From Bog-473 sp963800725 (GTDB taxonomy: Bacteria > Actinomycetota > Acidimicrobiia > Acidimicrobiales > RAAP-2): a DNA stretch of 64,000 nt. The stretch covers positions 1 to 64,000 of the forward strand of contig CAWDCE010000003.1 in the NCBI GenBank assembly GCA_963800725.1. The letters are read 5' to 3'. Numbering within the stretch: the stretch's first letter is position 1; every line of letters starts with the position of its first letter. A program made the position numbers and the translations under genes. Below the pieces are notes generated by a model, which searched no databases, was not told the DNA's origin, and worked only from the letters and a program-made list of their open reading frames with translations. Shown one piece after another: positions 9,259 through 18,949 of the stretch.

Positions 9259-10200
9259 GACATGGGGACCGGGGCCTGCCTCAGGTCCACGAAGACGGTC
9301 CAAAAATGCGTCACCGACCTTCGTCTCCGGCACTGAAATAGAGATCACCTGCCCGGTACGGGTCTTGGGCTGCGCCAATGATTGGCTTGAGCCGTCCCTG
9401 AGCCGCTGGGCGAGGCCAGCGAGTTGGGAACGGTCGGCTTCGACGACGAAGAAGATGGCACGCCCATCGTTGGGCAGGACCGTGGGTTCCCTGATGGTGG
9501 TGACGAGTGTGCCCCCGGGAGCGCACCAGCGCGGCCGAGCGGTCGAGAATTTCGCCGCCGATCACGTCGAAGGCCACGTCGACCTCGCCGGCGTCTTCGA
9601 GTTTGTCGGCCGCCAGATCCAAGAAGCGATGTGCCCCCAATCCGAGGACGGTGTCGCGATCAGTTGCCCGGCCCGTGCCGATCACGACGGCTCCGACCTC
9701 GCGGGCGAGCTGCACCGCGATCGAACCGACACCGCCCGCGGCACCGTGAATCAGGACGGTCTGGCCTGTCATGAAATGAGCGTGGTCGTTGAGCGCCTGC
9801 CATGCCGTCATCCCGGAGATCGGCAGCGCGGCGGCCACGGTGTGGTCAATGTCAGCCGGAAGGGGAGCGGATTGCGAGCCTCTACCGCACAGTATTCGGC
9901 CAGGGAGCCGTTGCGGGTCCAGTCGCACAAGCCAAACACTCGCTGGCCGACACTCACGCCCGAGGTCCCATACCCCAGCTCGACGACGACCCCTGACAGC
10001 TCATGGCCGGGCACGCTCGGCGCCCGGTCGCGTCCAGCGCGGTCGACCCATGTCCCCGACCAGTCCAGCTCGCCTGGGGTGAACCCGGCGGTATGCACCC
10101 GTACGATGACGTCGTTCTGGGCCGCCGTCGGGTAGGGCACCTCCGTCAAGGAGAGACCACCGACACCGTCATCGTGGTCTCGAACAATGATGGCCTGCAT
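9172..10200 (-). pseudogene. Zinc-type NADP-dependent oxidoreductase (quinone-reductase-like MDR), frameshifted
   Basis: The ATG at 10200 follows AAGGGAG. The N-terminal GroES-like domain reads MQAIIVRDHDDGV through VPGHELSGVVVELG and GQRVFGLCDWTRNGSLAEY. One base out of frame (from about 9870) come PLPADIDHTVAAALPISGMT and the nucleotide-binding motif VLIHGAAGGVGSIAVQLARE. A second shift near 9510, next to a C3G5 run, continues as GTLVTTIREPTVLPNDGRA and FFVVEADRSQLAGLAQRL. Near 9405 the family-like GRLKPIIGAAQ requires a further shift. At least three indels therefore break a complete medium-chain reductase of about 310 residues that would reduce quinones or enones with NADPH. The 3' boundary is approximate and overlaps the convergent hydrolase. 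Confidence 0.7.
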
Positions 10201-10380
10201 GGCGGCTCCCTTCCTCAGCGGTCTTCGACGATGCGTGCTGAGCGAGCTGAAGTCAAAATTAGGGCGAGATCTGATGCCCTGTCGCCCCCGACCTTGCAGC
10301 CCCTGGTCATACCGAGCTTCGCAGCGGGGGACTTCGACCAACCCGGACGGCCGGAGTGTGTAGCAGTTACGCTTTCGGCT

Positions 10381-10815
10381 ATGCCGTCGGACTTTTCCAT
10401 GAAAGCCATGAATCGCGTTCATCGGATTCTTCTCGGCGCCTCGGGAGGTCGATTCGGCTGGAACTTTTCGGGGATGCCGGTCATTGAGCTCACCACAACC
10501 GGCAGAAAGAGCGGTCAGTCGCGCACGACGATGCTGACATCGCCCTATCAGGAGGATTCGACCATCGTGGTTGTCGCCTCTCGCGGAGGTGACGACATCA
10601 ACCCCGCGTGGTTCCTCAACCTCAAGGACAATCCGAGGGTGATGGTCAAGCGAGGCCCCAATCCCGCTGAGTCGATGATCGCTGAGGTTGCCGACGCCAA
10701 CGAGCGGGCGCGGATCTGGCCGATCATCGCGAGCAAGCACACGAACTACGCCGGGTATCAGCGCAAGACGGACCGAGAGATTCCCATCGTCTTGCTTCGG
10801 CCGGAGGACCGCTGA
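10381..10815 (+). CDS. Deazaflavin (F420)-dependent nitroreductase-family protein
   Basis: The 144-residue product matches the split-beta-barrel DUF385/Ddn family: NFSGMPVIELTTTGRKSGQS, then VVVASRGGDDINPAWFLNLK and DNPRVMVKRG, ending with a charged RKTDREIPIVLLRP strand. Family members use coenzyme F420 or flavin to reduce nitro-aromatics or quinones. The G-x-P-V-I-E-L-T-T-x-G-R-x-S-G block is the cofactor-binding hallmark. The ATG at 10381 is used because the long upstream extension of the frame lies antisense to the neighbouring reductase. The gene is intact. Confidence 0.85.
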   Translation: MPSDFSMKAMNRVHRILLGASGGRFGWNFSGMPVIELTTTGRKSGQSRTTMLTSPYQEDSTIVVVASRGGDDINPAWFLNLKDNPRVMVKRGPNPAESMIAEVADANERARIWPIIASKHTNYAGYQRKTDREIPIVLLRPEDR

Positions 10816-11312
10816 CGCGTGCGTCCTTGTCGCAAGTGAACAGGGCTACGGGCGCTCCCTTTCGCTGGCAAGGTGCGCACTTGGGTGTCGGTGAATGGGT
10901 TGTGTCCCGTTGCCCTTCTTGGCCATCAAGGGATTGGGCCGACCCGATGACGTCACCGAACCGGACGGTACCCACCGTCACGCCGGGGAGCCCAAATCCC
11001 ATCGAGCCGATGGTCCGGGACATTCCAAAATGAGGGAAGGCGGCAACCTCGTCAGCGAAAGGTTGTACGTCCTGGGACGCATCCTGCCCGCGTAGTCAAC
11101 GCTGCCGGTAGTGGCATGTCTCGCTGTTGGCGCGCTCGGCAGCGGAGCAGTCTTCGGGTAGAAACCGGTCGACCACGGCGGCGAGCGGGGGGTTGGTTGT
11201 CCTCTCAGGCAGTACATCCATGAAGCCCGCAGCACGGACGACAAGCTCAAGTTCGGCGAAATTGGGCACCCAAGAGAAAAGAATCACCCCTCACTCGCTG
11301 GAGTTCCTCCAC
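10816..11312. other. No convincing gene; one weak minus-strand frame
   Basis: About 500 bp. A 63-residue minus-strand frame (11096-11287, GTG start, beginning ILFSWVPNFAELELVVRAAG) is mildly protein-like but has no recognisable family. Nothing else is supported. Confidence 0.35.
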
Positions 11313-12600
11313 ATGACCTCGGGAGAGTTCGGGGCGACACCAACGATGCACTCGATCAGAATGCGCACGGCTGACCCTCGATCGACTCGACTTATGTCGC
11401 TGATCGTGCTGGTAGCCGCTTTGTGTGCAATGGCGCAGCTGACCCGAGGCTCTTCCGCGTCTGCCGATTCCGTTCCGGTGTGCTCGGGAGCCGGGGTCTG
11501 CACGGTCACGTTTTCGAGCGTGGGACTGGGCCAAACCTGGATGGTACCCAGCGGAGTGTCATCTGAATCGTTCACGCTCTACGGGGCCACTGGTGGGAGC
11601 GCCGGCAATGCCGACTTTGGGTTGTTCGGAGGTGCGGGGGCGACAGTGAGCGGATCGCTTGCCCTGCCATCGGGCTCAACGGTGCTACTCGACATTGGGG
11701 GAACGGGGAATATCAAGGAACCACCACCCCGGGAATCAACGGAGGTGGTGCGGCGCTCCGTTTACTTCGGTTGACGGAGCAGGTGGGGCTGCCGGGGGAG
11801 GTGCAACCGACATAAAGGTCGGTGGCAGCGCCCTTTCCGACCGGGTGCTGGTTGCCGGTGGCGGGGGTGGGGCGGGAAATAGAGGTGGACCGCACACCGG
11901 TGAGGTGGGGGACTGCCTTCGGGACAATGGTGGCGCCGGAGGAGCCGCCGATCACGATGGTGGAGCGGGGAGCAATCTCACCGGGCCCAACCTGTTGCTC
12001 TCCGGCGGGGGCGGTGGATCGGGGGGGACTGCGGCCCAGGGCGGAGCCGGCGGGGTCGGGGGTAACTCTTCGTCACCGATCGTTACCGATTGTGATGGCA
12101 ATCCTGATGTGTCGGCTTCGATGGGTGACCCGGGTGTCAGCGGCACGCTCGGACAGGGTGGAAGTGGTTCGGGCGGCGGGGGTGGCGGTGGCGAGTTCGG
12201 CGGGGGCAGCGGGGGCAACGGAGCGCTGTATCCAGCTAGTCCCGGCTTTAGCGAGGCGGCCGGTGCGGGCGGCGGGGGTGGGGGCTCGTCCTATGGCGGG
12301 GGAGTCTCGAATTACCAACTCATCAACGACTCCAACTGCCTCATTGGGTGTAGCGATCCATCCCTCATCAGCACGAACCAAGGCAACGGCGAAGCGGTGA
12401 TTACCTACACCGCCGGACCTGCATCGACGCCGATTTCGACGCCGAATTCGTCGCCAGGGCCGAAAGCCCTGGCGTTTACCGGCCTGAACCTATGGCCGCT
12501 ACTTGGGGTTGGGTCGATCAGTATCTTGGGCGGTGCCGCAATGGTCATCACTTCGTCGAAAGGGCGACGCAAGCTCTTAGGCAGGTCCGAAGATCGGTGA
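11313..12600 (+). pseudogene. Secreted glycine-rich protein with LAFTG (class E sortase-type) C-terminal anchor, frameshifted
   Basis: The N-terminus has a signal peptide (STRLMSLIVLVAALCAMAQL followed by SSASADS); starts at 11313 or 11346 are both possible. Then come an FTLYGATGGSAGNADFGLFG block, a long Gly/Ser-rich region (about 11780-12330; many GGGG and GGAGG runs), and VSNYQLINDSNCLIGCSDPS. The C-terminus is a sorting signal: a Pro/Ser spacer, LAFTG, a hydrophobic helix (LLGVGSISILGGAAMVI) and a KGRRK tail. LAxTG is the established recognition pattern of class E sortases in high-GC Gram-positives. Two frame changes are needed, near 11705 and 11755, where GTTTPGINGGGAA appears in the third frame. 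Attachment to the cell wall is an inference; no sortase gene lies in the window. Confidence 0.7.
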
Positions 12601-13095
12601 CTGGAATGGGTCGCCATGACCCCGAGACACCGGCGGTCCCAGCAAGCGAAGTTGACATGAAAATCGGCATCACAAAAATGTCGAGACACGGCCCGAGAAG
12701 CACAACTCATCGATTGCTCGTATGGCTCGCCTGACCGGAGGTCCACTTCAGGAAATGGCGCTGGGTTGAGGCCTCTGAGACTCGTGGCGCGAGATCGGGC
12801 GGAACCGGCCCACCGGCGGCGACGAGTTCGTCGATGGCAACTACTTCGCAACACTCGACCTTCGGTTTGAACGCGCTGACGCGGGTCTGTCGAGAGTTCA
12901 CTACTGCCCGATCATCCCCAAAGAGATGTTCGAAAGCCCGACAGGAGCGTCGTGTTGAGTTCAAGTCCCGCCCGCCCTGATTTGAGGTGAACGGAGAGTC
13001 GGGGCAGATTCCGTTTCGGGTGGTTGGGGGTGTCCCCGTGCGGCACCATTGGGGCTGATGGATCAGCATCCGATCCCACTCCCACGTAGCTTTGG
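12601..13095. other. No confident gene; possible minus-strand remnant
   Basis: About 495 bp. A minus-strand frame (12707-13069) contains FKPKVECCEVVAIDELVAAG and PVPPDLAPRVSEAS, which look protein-like, but no family, start signal or catalytic motif is recognised. Confidence 0.35.
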
Positions 13096-15416
13096 GTGAT
13101 GAAGCCTTCTCTGGGCGTCTCGGGAGCTGGCCGGTTCAGTTACTCCCTCTTGGCGATCTTGGTGGTGACCGTGCTGGTGGCCAGCTTCACCCAGTGCGCG
13201 GCCTCGGCCGACTCGTGGGCAACCGCTTCGAGTCATACCTATAGCGTCGACCTTGCCGAGAACTCAGGTACGGGAATTTCCCGGCCACCTGGACACCGCA
13301 GTTTGGCTACTCCGTCGATGGAGGTGGCACCGTCGACTGCCCCACGCCGCAATTCTGTGTCGCCGTCACCTCAGCCGACGAGATCGCCACGACCGACAAT
13401 GGTGGCACGACATGGATTGACCGGCTCTTTGAAGCAGCTTCTGCAGTTTCGTGTGCCAACCGCACTGACTGTGTCGTCGTCGGGTCGAACTCAGGCCGGT
13501 GCATTTCCCCCGGTGCCAATGCGCAGGGGGTGTGCGGTGCCCAGACACTTTGGAGCACCGACGGTGGGGTGGTGTGGAAAGTCGGCACTTTGCCGTCAGG
13601 TGTTGGTTCACTGGGGGGAGTTGCGTGTCCAACGGATCTGTTCTGTTTGGCGGTGGGTGCTACGTCGTCCGGAGGCGGCTCGGTTGCCCTTGAATCCGTC
13701 GATCGCGGTGCGACGTGGACCGCACTGGAGGTGCCTTCGGGATTGGTCAACGGATTGAATGATTTGACTTGTACGTCGCTCCTCGATTGCTTCGCCGTCG
13801 GTGACGAATCGGTCTCTCGTGACCCGTCCATCGAGGACATTCCCGTGTTCTTGAAGACAACGGACCAAGGCAAGACGTGGGAGACGACGCAGCTGCCGAA
13901 CAGCCACGCCGCAGCCGGGGTACGCGGCGTCTGACGGCGTCGATGGTTCGACGTTCATCTATGGCGTTGCGTGCCCGACGCCAATGAACTGCATGGTCGT
14001 TGGCGGGGTCAGTCAGTTCTTCTATTGGCTCCGAGACACTCGATCCAGCGCAGTTCCGATCGTGGACGTATCCGACGACGGCGGGGCCACATGGTCCAGC
14101 GCGCGAGACGCCGAACTATCTGCTGGGGGATCCCGGTCCGGGCCTACTCCATGGCGTCACTTGCCTAACCCCGACCAAGTGCATTGCCATGGGAGAAGGC
14201 GTTCAAGGGTCAGGATTCCTCCTCCAGTCGACCGATGGCGGCTTGGAGTGGACGGAGAAAGCTCCGCCCAAGGGAATGGCCGATATGAATGATCTGTCGT
14301 GCCCCTTGGTGGGTTGGTGCCAGGCGATCGGTGTCGGCCCCCTCACCGATACCCAAATCGAAACGTCATCCACCACCGATGGTGGACGATCATGGTCCAC
14401 CAAGCTGTTCGGGGGTGGCGTCGGTGCACTCTCTGGTGTCGCCTGTCCATCGTCGCTCTCGTGTGTTGCGGTCGGAGACAGCCAATACGGTGCCGGCCCG
14501 CCTCCGAATCCGGGCACCTACATTCTCACCACCTCCAACGGTGGGAGCACCTGGAATCCACGACCGGTGCCGACCGGCCTGTCAGCGGTTTCTTGCAGTT
14601 CGACCATGGCCTGTGTGGCCGTCGGTGGACCTGGCGGGGCTGGACCGGCGAACGGCAAGCAGGCATTCGGCGCCACGATTGAAGCGACGTCAGACGGAGG
14701 GATTGTGTGGAAGGGTGAGCAGGCCCCATCGGCGGCGTCCACGCTTGATGGCGTGGCCTGCCCTTCGACATCGACGTGCGTAGCGGTTGGTCAGAGTCAA
14801 CGGCCGACTACTGGCGTTGCCCTCCTCACGAAAGATGGTGGCACGGTCTGGAAACCCGAGTCGTTGGCGCCGAGGACGGCAGCCCTTATCGGAGTCGTCT
14901 GCACGGGAACCACATTCTGCGTGGCTGTGGGCACCGACAAACGCGATAACGCCATTGCCGAGGTCTCGTCGGACGGAGGGGCAAAGTGGACCGATCACCG
15001 GATCCCTCTGTCGCCGGGCAACCTGCCTGCGGGACTCGCTTGCGCCTCGGCCTCCGACTGCATCGTGGTTACGGGCACCACGCAGAATATGGAGAGCGTC
15101 AACGGCGGCGTCACGTGGACGACGATCGCTTTGCCGATCGGTGCCGCACCGTCAATGGTCTCATGTGCGGATGCATCCATATGTTGGTCGGTCGGCCCTG
15201 CGGATGGAACAGACCCGAGAATATTCATGCGGGCGGGAAAAGGCGCACCATGGGTCGACCTGGGGCCGGTGGAATTCCTCGTATGGTGCCTTCATTTCCC
15301 TCGATGCGATTGCCTGTGTCAGCGCAACTCATTGCGAGGCGATTGGTTCAGATCAGGGGGTCGGCGGCGGAGTCATCGGTCGCATTTCCAACTTAATTAA
15401 CCGATGTCAACTGTAA
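13096..15416 (+). pseudogene. Large secreted repeat propeller (sialidase/BNR- or Ycf48-like beta-propeller), multiple frameshifts
   Basis: A signal peptide (SYSLLAILVVTVLVASFT) is followed by about a dozen repeats of the pattern L-x-G-V-x-C-P-(6)-C-V-A-V-G-(n)-T-x-D-G-G-x-x-W. Examples are GGVACPTDLFCLAVGA, SGVACPSSLSCVAVGD and DGVACPSTSTCVAVGQ, each followed by a D-G-G-x-x-W turn. Such repeats form blades of secreted beta-propellers; the paired Cys in each blade suggests a disulfide per repeat. The pieces lie in different frames: 13096 onward, then the 13530 frame (extending back to about 13300), a short 13984 frame, 14000-15300, and the last repeat ending at 15416. At least four indels are needed. 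The rebuilt protein is about 770 residues. Ligand unknown; enzymatic activity is not implied. Confidence 0.7.
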
Positions 15417-15778
15417 GTGCTGAACACTCGGAGGTGCTGATTCCTCATCAAAGATCGGACCGGGAATTGAGCGAACCAGGATTCTCGAATGGACACAAAA
15501 CGCCGTCTGATTGGGCAGGCGCCTTGCGACGGGTTGCCGGAATCGGTGGCCGAGATTCAACATTGCGACTCGCCATGAAGGGCACTTCTCGGGGCGGAAG
15601 TATCCGGGAGCGATGGACTATTTGCTGTTTGTCACGTGCTCTCGAACAGCTGCGACCGAAATTCGATTGGATTATGGAACTTTCGCGTGCTCGGTTGGCG
15701 CGATACAGACGAAGAGGGCCGGGATTGCCGCGATGGGCCGTTTCCTGCAAATGCAGGAGGGCCTCACGTTCACATTGG
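15417..15778. other. No convincing gene
   Basis: About 360 bp between the propeller gene and the convergent Flp-type pilin gene. Overlapping frames on both strands lack motifs. Confidence 0.45.
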
Positions 15779-16084
15779 CTACTGCAGCATGCATCCATGT
15801 GGGCCACCGACATAACCCGGAGGACAGGCGAATTGAGGGGTGGACCCGCTGGCGGGAAGGGCGTTGTTGGCCCTCGCAAACACTCCGCTGATCGAACCGC
15901 CGAGGGCGCCCACTGCAACGACGGCGATGAGGCCAACCAAGAGTGCGTGTTCCAACATGGATGCCCTTCGTTCACTTTTACAACGACTGGCTATTTCGGC
16001 CTGGATCCCGCGCAGCGATAGCGACTTCAATCCCGCAATGTCAGACCTGTCCTTGGGTATTCGCCGATTGTTGGACGGCATCAT
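15779..16084 (-). CDS. Flp/Fap-type (Tad) pilin-like protein
   Basis: The core ERRASMLEHALLVGLIAVVA is close to the Flp pilin leader junction and helix pattern, in which a Gly-ASMxEY site is cut by the prepilin peptidase. Here Gly is replaced by Arg and Tyr by His, so processing is uncertain. The hydrophobic helix (LLVGLIAVVAVGALGGSISG) is followed by a short tail with two Cys (ACPPGYVGGPHGCM). The N-terminal extension of about 40 residues is unusually long; an internal start could give a shorter leader. No other tad/flp genes are nearby, so it is an orphan pilin or pseudopilin, next to the secreted surface cluster. Confidence 0.65.
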   Translation of the reverse strand: MMPSNNRRIPKDRSDIAGLKSLSLRGIQAEIASRCKSERRASMLEHALLVGLIAVVAVGALGGSISGVFARANNALPASGSTPQFACPPGYVGGPHGCMLQ

Positions 16085-16333
16085 GCTGGAACCAAGCTGC
16101 GTTCGGGTGTCACCCCTATTGCGAGTTGGTTACGGGTCGCTCCGGCAGATCCAATCCGCGAAATGAGGGGGTCGATACCCCCCCAATCGTCCACTCTCTT
16201 GACCTGCAGTGCGTCAAGAGCATTCGGCCGAATGTTCGCGGCTGTGCCCGCCACGCGGATCACCCAGTGCGCCGGGTCAGTGGGACGTCGACCAAGGGGA
16301 CCACAGCGTGTGAGCGTGGACACGTTTTGCTCT

Positions 16334-16690
16334 ATGGCAGGAGTCAAGCCAGCAGCATCGGTCTTTCCGGTCGGTGACGTCAGTGCGCCACTCAGTCACT
16401 ATCGAGAACTCGGATTCACCGTCCGCGAGCACCAAGGAGGCGGATACGGCTTCGCCAATCGAGACGTCGTCGAGATCCAGCTCGGCGTACAGCCAGACGG
16501 TGGACCGGGAAGCTGCAACCACTCGGCACACCTTTGAGTCGATAGTGCGGACGCACCGGCTCATGAGTGGCTCGCCGTCGAGACGGAGGTATATATGCCC
16601 GAAGACACCGATTGGGGACAGCATGAGGGAGGTCGAGTTGACCTCGACGGCAACATTGTTCGGTTTGGGTCGCCAATGGACTGGCTAGGT
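16334..16690 (+). pseudogene. VOC-family (bleomycin-resistance-like) protein with one in-frame TGA
   Basis: The ATG at 16334 starts MAGVKPAASVFPVGDVSAPL and SHYRELGFTVREH, a typical VOC N-terminus, then GYGFANRDVVEIQLG. At 16535-16537 a TGA interrupts the frame exactly where relatives have the Trp of a 'LWVDDADA' strand. The same frame then continues as VDSADAPAHEWLAVETEV, MPEDTDWGQHEGGRVDLDGN and IVRFGSP, completing the fold. So a single base change (TGG to TGA) rather than an indel breaks this gene. The 3' end is approximate; the frame stays open into the convergent methyltransferase. Confidence 0.7.
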
Positions 16691-16713
16691 GTCCCGGTTC
16701 GCCGAGAGGCGCG

Positions 16714-17475
16714 CTACTTGTGGGCTTTCAGCCAGTACCGCTTCGATTCAACCCGGATCGGAGAGTCGTGAAGCCGAATGAGCGCCTCGCGGTAAGAACT
16801 CACCGTGAAGTCGGGTACCACCCAGGGAACTGACAAGAGATACCAGGCGAGCGCCCCAATGTCGGCGAAGATGGTCGTGGCGGTCCCGATGGCGCCTTCG
16901 TCCACAGTCAGACTTGCCTCCTGGAGTTGAGCGCTAGCCATCTCGATCCCGAATTCGCAAAGTTCGGGAGGTTCGCGTCCGAGTAGCTGATGAAATTGTG
17001 TAGAACCCGAGTGCGCTTGCTGGGTCAAGAACGTTCCCCCAGTGCGAAGGACCCTGGCCACCTCGTTGGCCCGGAAGCTCTCGTGGCGATTAGCAACGAG
17101 ATCGAATACTTCGGTGCGGAAAGGCAATCGGCCCATCGGGTCCCAGGGCTCTTGGGAGTGGTTGTCCGGTGCGCTTTCCGTCTGCACCACGCCAACGCCT
17201 AGAGCGCTCAGTCGGGCGTATGCAATCCGAACATTCGGTCCCCAGCTCTCGGTCGCAACGGTCACGGGTGCCCGAGCGCTCAATGACGACAGCCACTCGC
17301 CGCCTCCTGTCCCCATATCGAGCATCGTGGTCGCTTGCGCCGCCTCGCTGGCAACGATGGCGGCGAAGTTCCACCGGGGCGGCTCGGTCGTCAACCGTTC
17401 ACCGAGCTTTGAGAAGTCCCATCCCTCAAAGGTCGTGGTTTCCGCCTCGGCCAGCAATTCGTCGGGATCAACCAT
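16714..17475 (-). CDS. SAM-dependent methyltransferase (class I)
   Basis: The 253-residue product has motif I MLDMGTGGGEW near residues 51-61, motif II VTVATESW, and RLPFRTEVFDLVANRHESF as the motif IV/V region, followed by VARVLRTGGTFLTQQ. This matches small-molecule methyltransferases of actinobacteria; the substrate is unknown. The ATG at 17475 (MVDPDELLAEAE) is preferred to 17571 because the upstream stretch is not conserved-looking. The frame is intact; convergent with the VOC gene. Confidence 0.85.
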   Translation of the reverse strand: MVDPDELLAEAETTTFEGWDFSKLGERLTTEPPRWNFAAIVASEAAQATTMLDMGTGGGEWLSSLSARAPVTVATESWGPNVRIAYARLSALGVGVVQTESAPDNHSQEPWDPMGRLPFRTEVFDLVANRHESFRANEVARVLRTGGTFLTQQAHSGSTQFHQLLGREPPELCEFGIEMASAQLQEASLTVDEGAIGTATTIFADIGALAWYLLSVPWVVPDFTVSSYREALIRLHDSPIRVESKRYWLKAHK

Positions 17476-17605
17476 GCACCAAGTATCGGTCGCACGGGCG
17501 GGCTTGGCTGATTGCCCTGTCGTCGCCGAGGAGTGGACCCCCCGACTGCCCCAATGCGCTTGGCGGGACATGTGTCCGGCACATCGGAGCTACCCCCTGT
17601 TCGGT

Positions 17606-18142
17606 TCACGCAAGGTCGAGCAGTTCCCAGACGCGAAGGTCCCACAAGGCGTCCGACCTCGGGCGGTGCGCGTGTTCGTTCGGGGGCACCTCGATGCCTC
17701 GCTCGCGTACGACACGATTGAGGTCGTGAAGTTCTCGTGGCCAACCGTTGGGCCATGGATCCACAACCCTCTTCAACAGTTGGAAATCCCAGTCCCAGTA
17801 CCGGTCATAGGCGGTGGTGGCCTCTTCGCCCAGTGCGAAAACATCCGAGAGCACCTCGGGCGTCGGACACCAGGCCCAAAACTCATCGACTTCTCCGCAG
17901 AAGTCCACGATGGCGCGAGACATCTCGCTGTGCCCAAGTCGCGGTTCATCGGCCGGGATCATCGGCACGATGACGTTTCTGACGAATTCACTGAGATGCG
18001 ATTCGATCGTTACCTCTGCGTTCACCGCGCTCCAAGAGCGACCACTCTGATCGGCTAGACCCACCCACAGAAGCGTCGATCGTCCTGACCATGGGAGGTC
18101 AGTGAACTCGGTGTCCAAGAAGATGCGCCGCACGAGGAGCAT
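17606..18142 (-). CDS. RNase AS-like 3'-5' exoribonuclease (DEDDh fold)
   Basis: The pattern RIFLDTEFTDLPWSG, a central FWAWCP with a later TAYDRYWDWDFQLL, and a C-terminal region with SDALWDLRVWELL matches the small RNase H-like exonucleases typified by mycobacterial RNase AS (Rv2179c), which trim adenylate-rich RNA 3' ends. Asp and Glu of DTEF are the first catalytic pair; Asp in AYD and a late His-x4-Asp complete the set. At 178 residues it is of the expected length. The start at 18142 is the first in frame. Confidence 0.65.
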   Translation of the reverse strand: MLLVRRIFLDTEFTDLPWSGRSTLLWVGLADQSGRSWSAVNAEVTIESHLSEFVRNVIVPMIPADEPRLGHSEMSRAIVDFCGEVDEFWAWCPTPEVLSDVFALGEEATTAYDRYWDWDFQLLKRVVDPWPNGWPRELHDLNRVVRERGIEVPPNEHAHRPRSDALWDLRVWELLDLA

Positions 18143-18240
18143 TGTTTCACTTCAGGTTCAATGTGCAATCGGCCGCAGGTTTCCCAGTTTGCCAGAGGGT
18201 GGCACCGGACGGACGGTCGGGCATGGGGACAAGGCGATTA

Positions 18241-18840
18241 TTAGGAGGCGATGCGGTATCGGATTTGGGCGGCTTCTCGGGTGTCAATCACTCGTAGGAT
18301 CTCCAACTCGATCCTCTTCGGCAACGCTTCAAAGGGTCGACGCCCATCGCCGAACAGCACTGGGATCAGATAAACCTGCAACTCGTCGAGGACACCTGCC
18401 ACGAGGGCTGACTGTGCTGTGTAGGCGCCATGGACCACGAGATTGCGATTACCTGCAGCGGCCTTCGCTTTCGTCATGGCGTTGGCGATCCCATCGGTTA
18501 CTTAGGTGACCAACGGATACTTGGCAACCGACGGCCCCGGGGGCCGGTGACTGGGGATAAAGATTGGAACCCCATCGTGGTGATCACCACCCCAGTGATC
18601 TGATTGTTCCACCGTATTGCGACGGGACAGGACAGCACTGGTATCCCTGTTTTCGTCGAGACATTGTCTGCCTATCTCCACCGAGTCAACGGACTCCTCG
18701 GTCCGCCCAGCGCCTGCAGCAAAGCCGTACCACTTGTAAAGCCTCATCAAGCCGTCACCGCCGGGGTTGTCCGGTTGATCATTGGGGCCTGCGATATACC
18801 CATCAAGCGACATCGACATGTCGAGCACCGATTTAGACAT
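18241..18840 (-). pseudogene. Dihydrofolate-reductase-like (RibD C-terminal) protein with one in-frame TAA
   Basis: MSKSVLDMSMSLDGYIAGPN is the standard N-terminus of this family, followed by LSRRNTVEQSDHWGGDHHDG and IFIPSHRPPGPSVAKYPLVT. A TAA at 18502-18504 then interrupts the frame. The same frame resumes as VTDGIANAMTKAKAAAGNRN and ELQVYLIPVLFGDGRRPFE. Relatives have an aromatic residue (LVTYVTDGI) at the stop, so one substitution (for example TAC to TAA) explains the break and no frameshift is needed. Members bind NADPH; few have known substrates. The ATG at 18840 has an AAAGGG stretch upstream. Confidence 0.75.
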
Positions 18841-18949
18841 GTGGCGCACCCTTTAGATCTGCACTTCTGGTCTCGTCACCAGTAAAGATGACGCAGGGTA
18901 AATCCAATCACCGGCGCAGCCACCTCAATCCTCGCTGCCGGGTCGGTGA

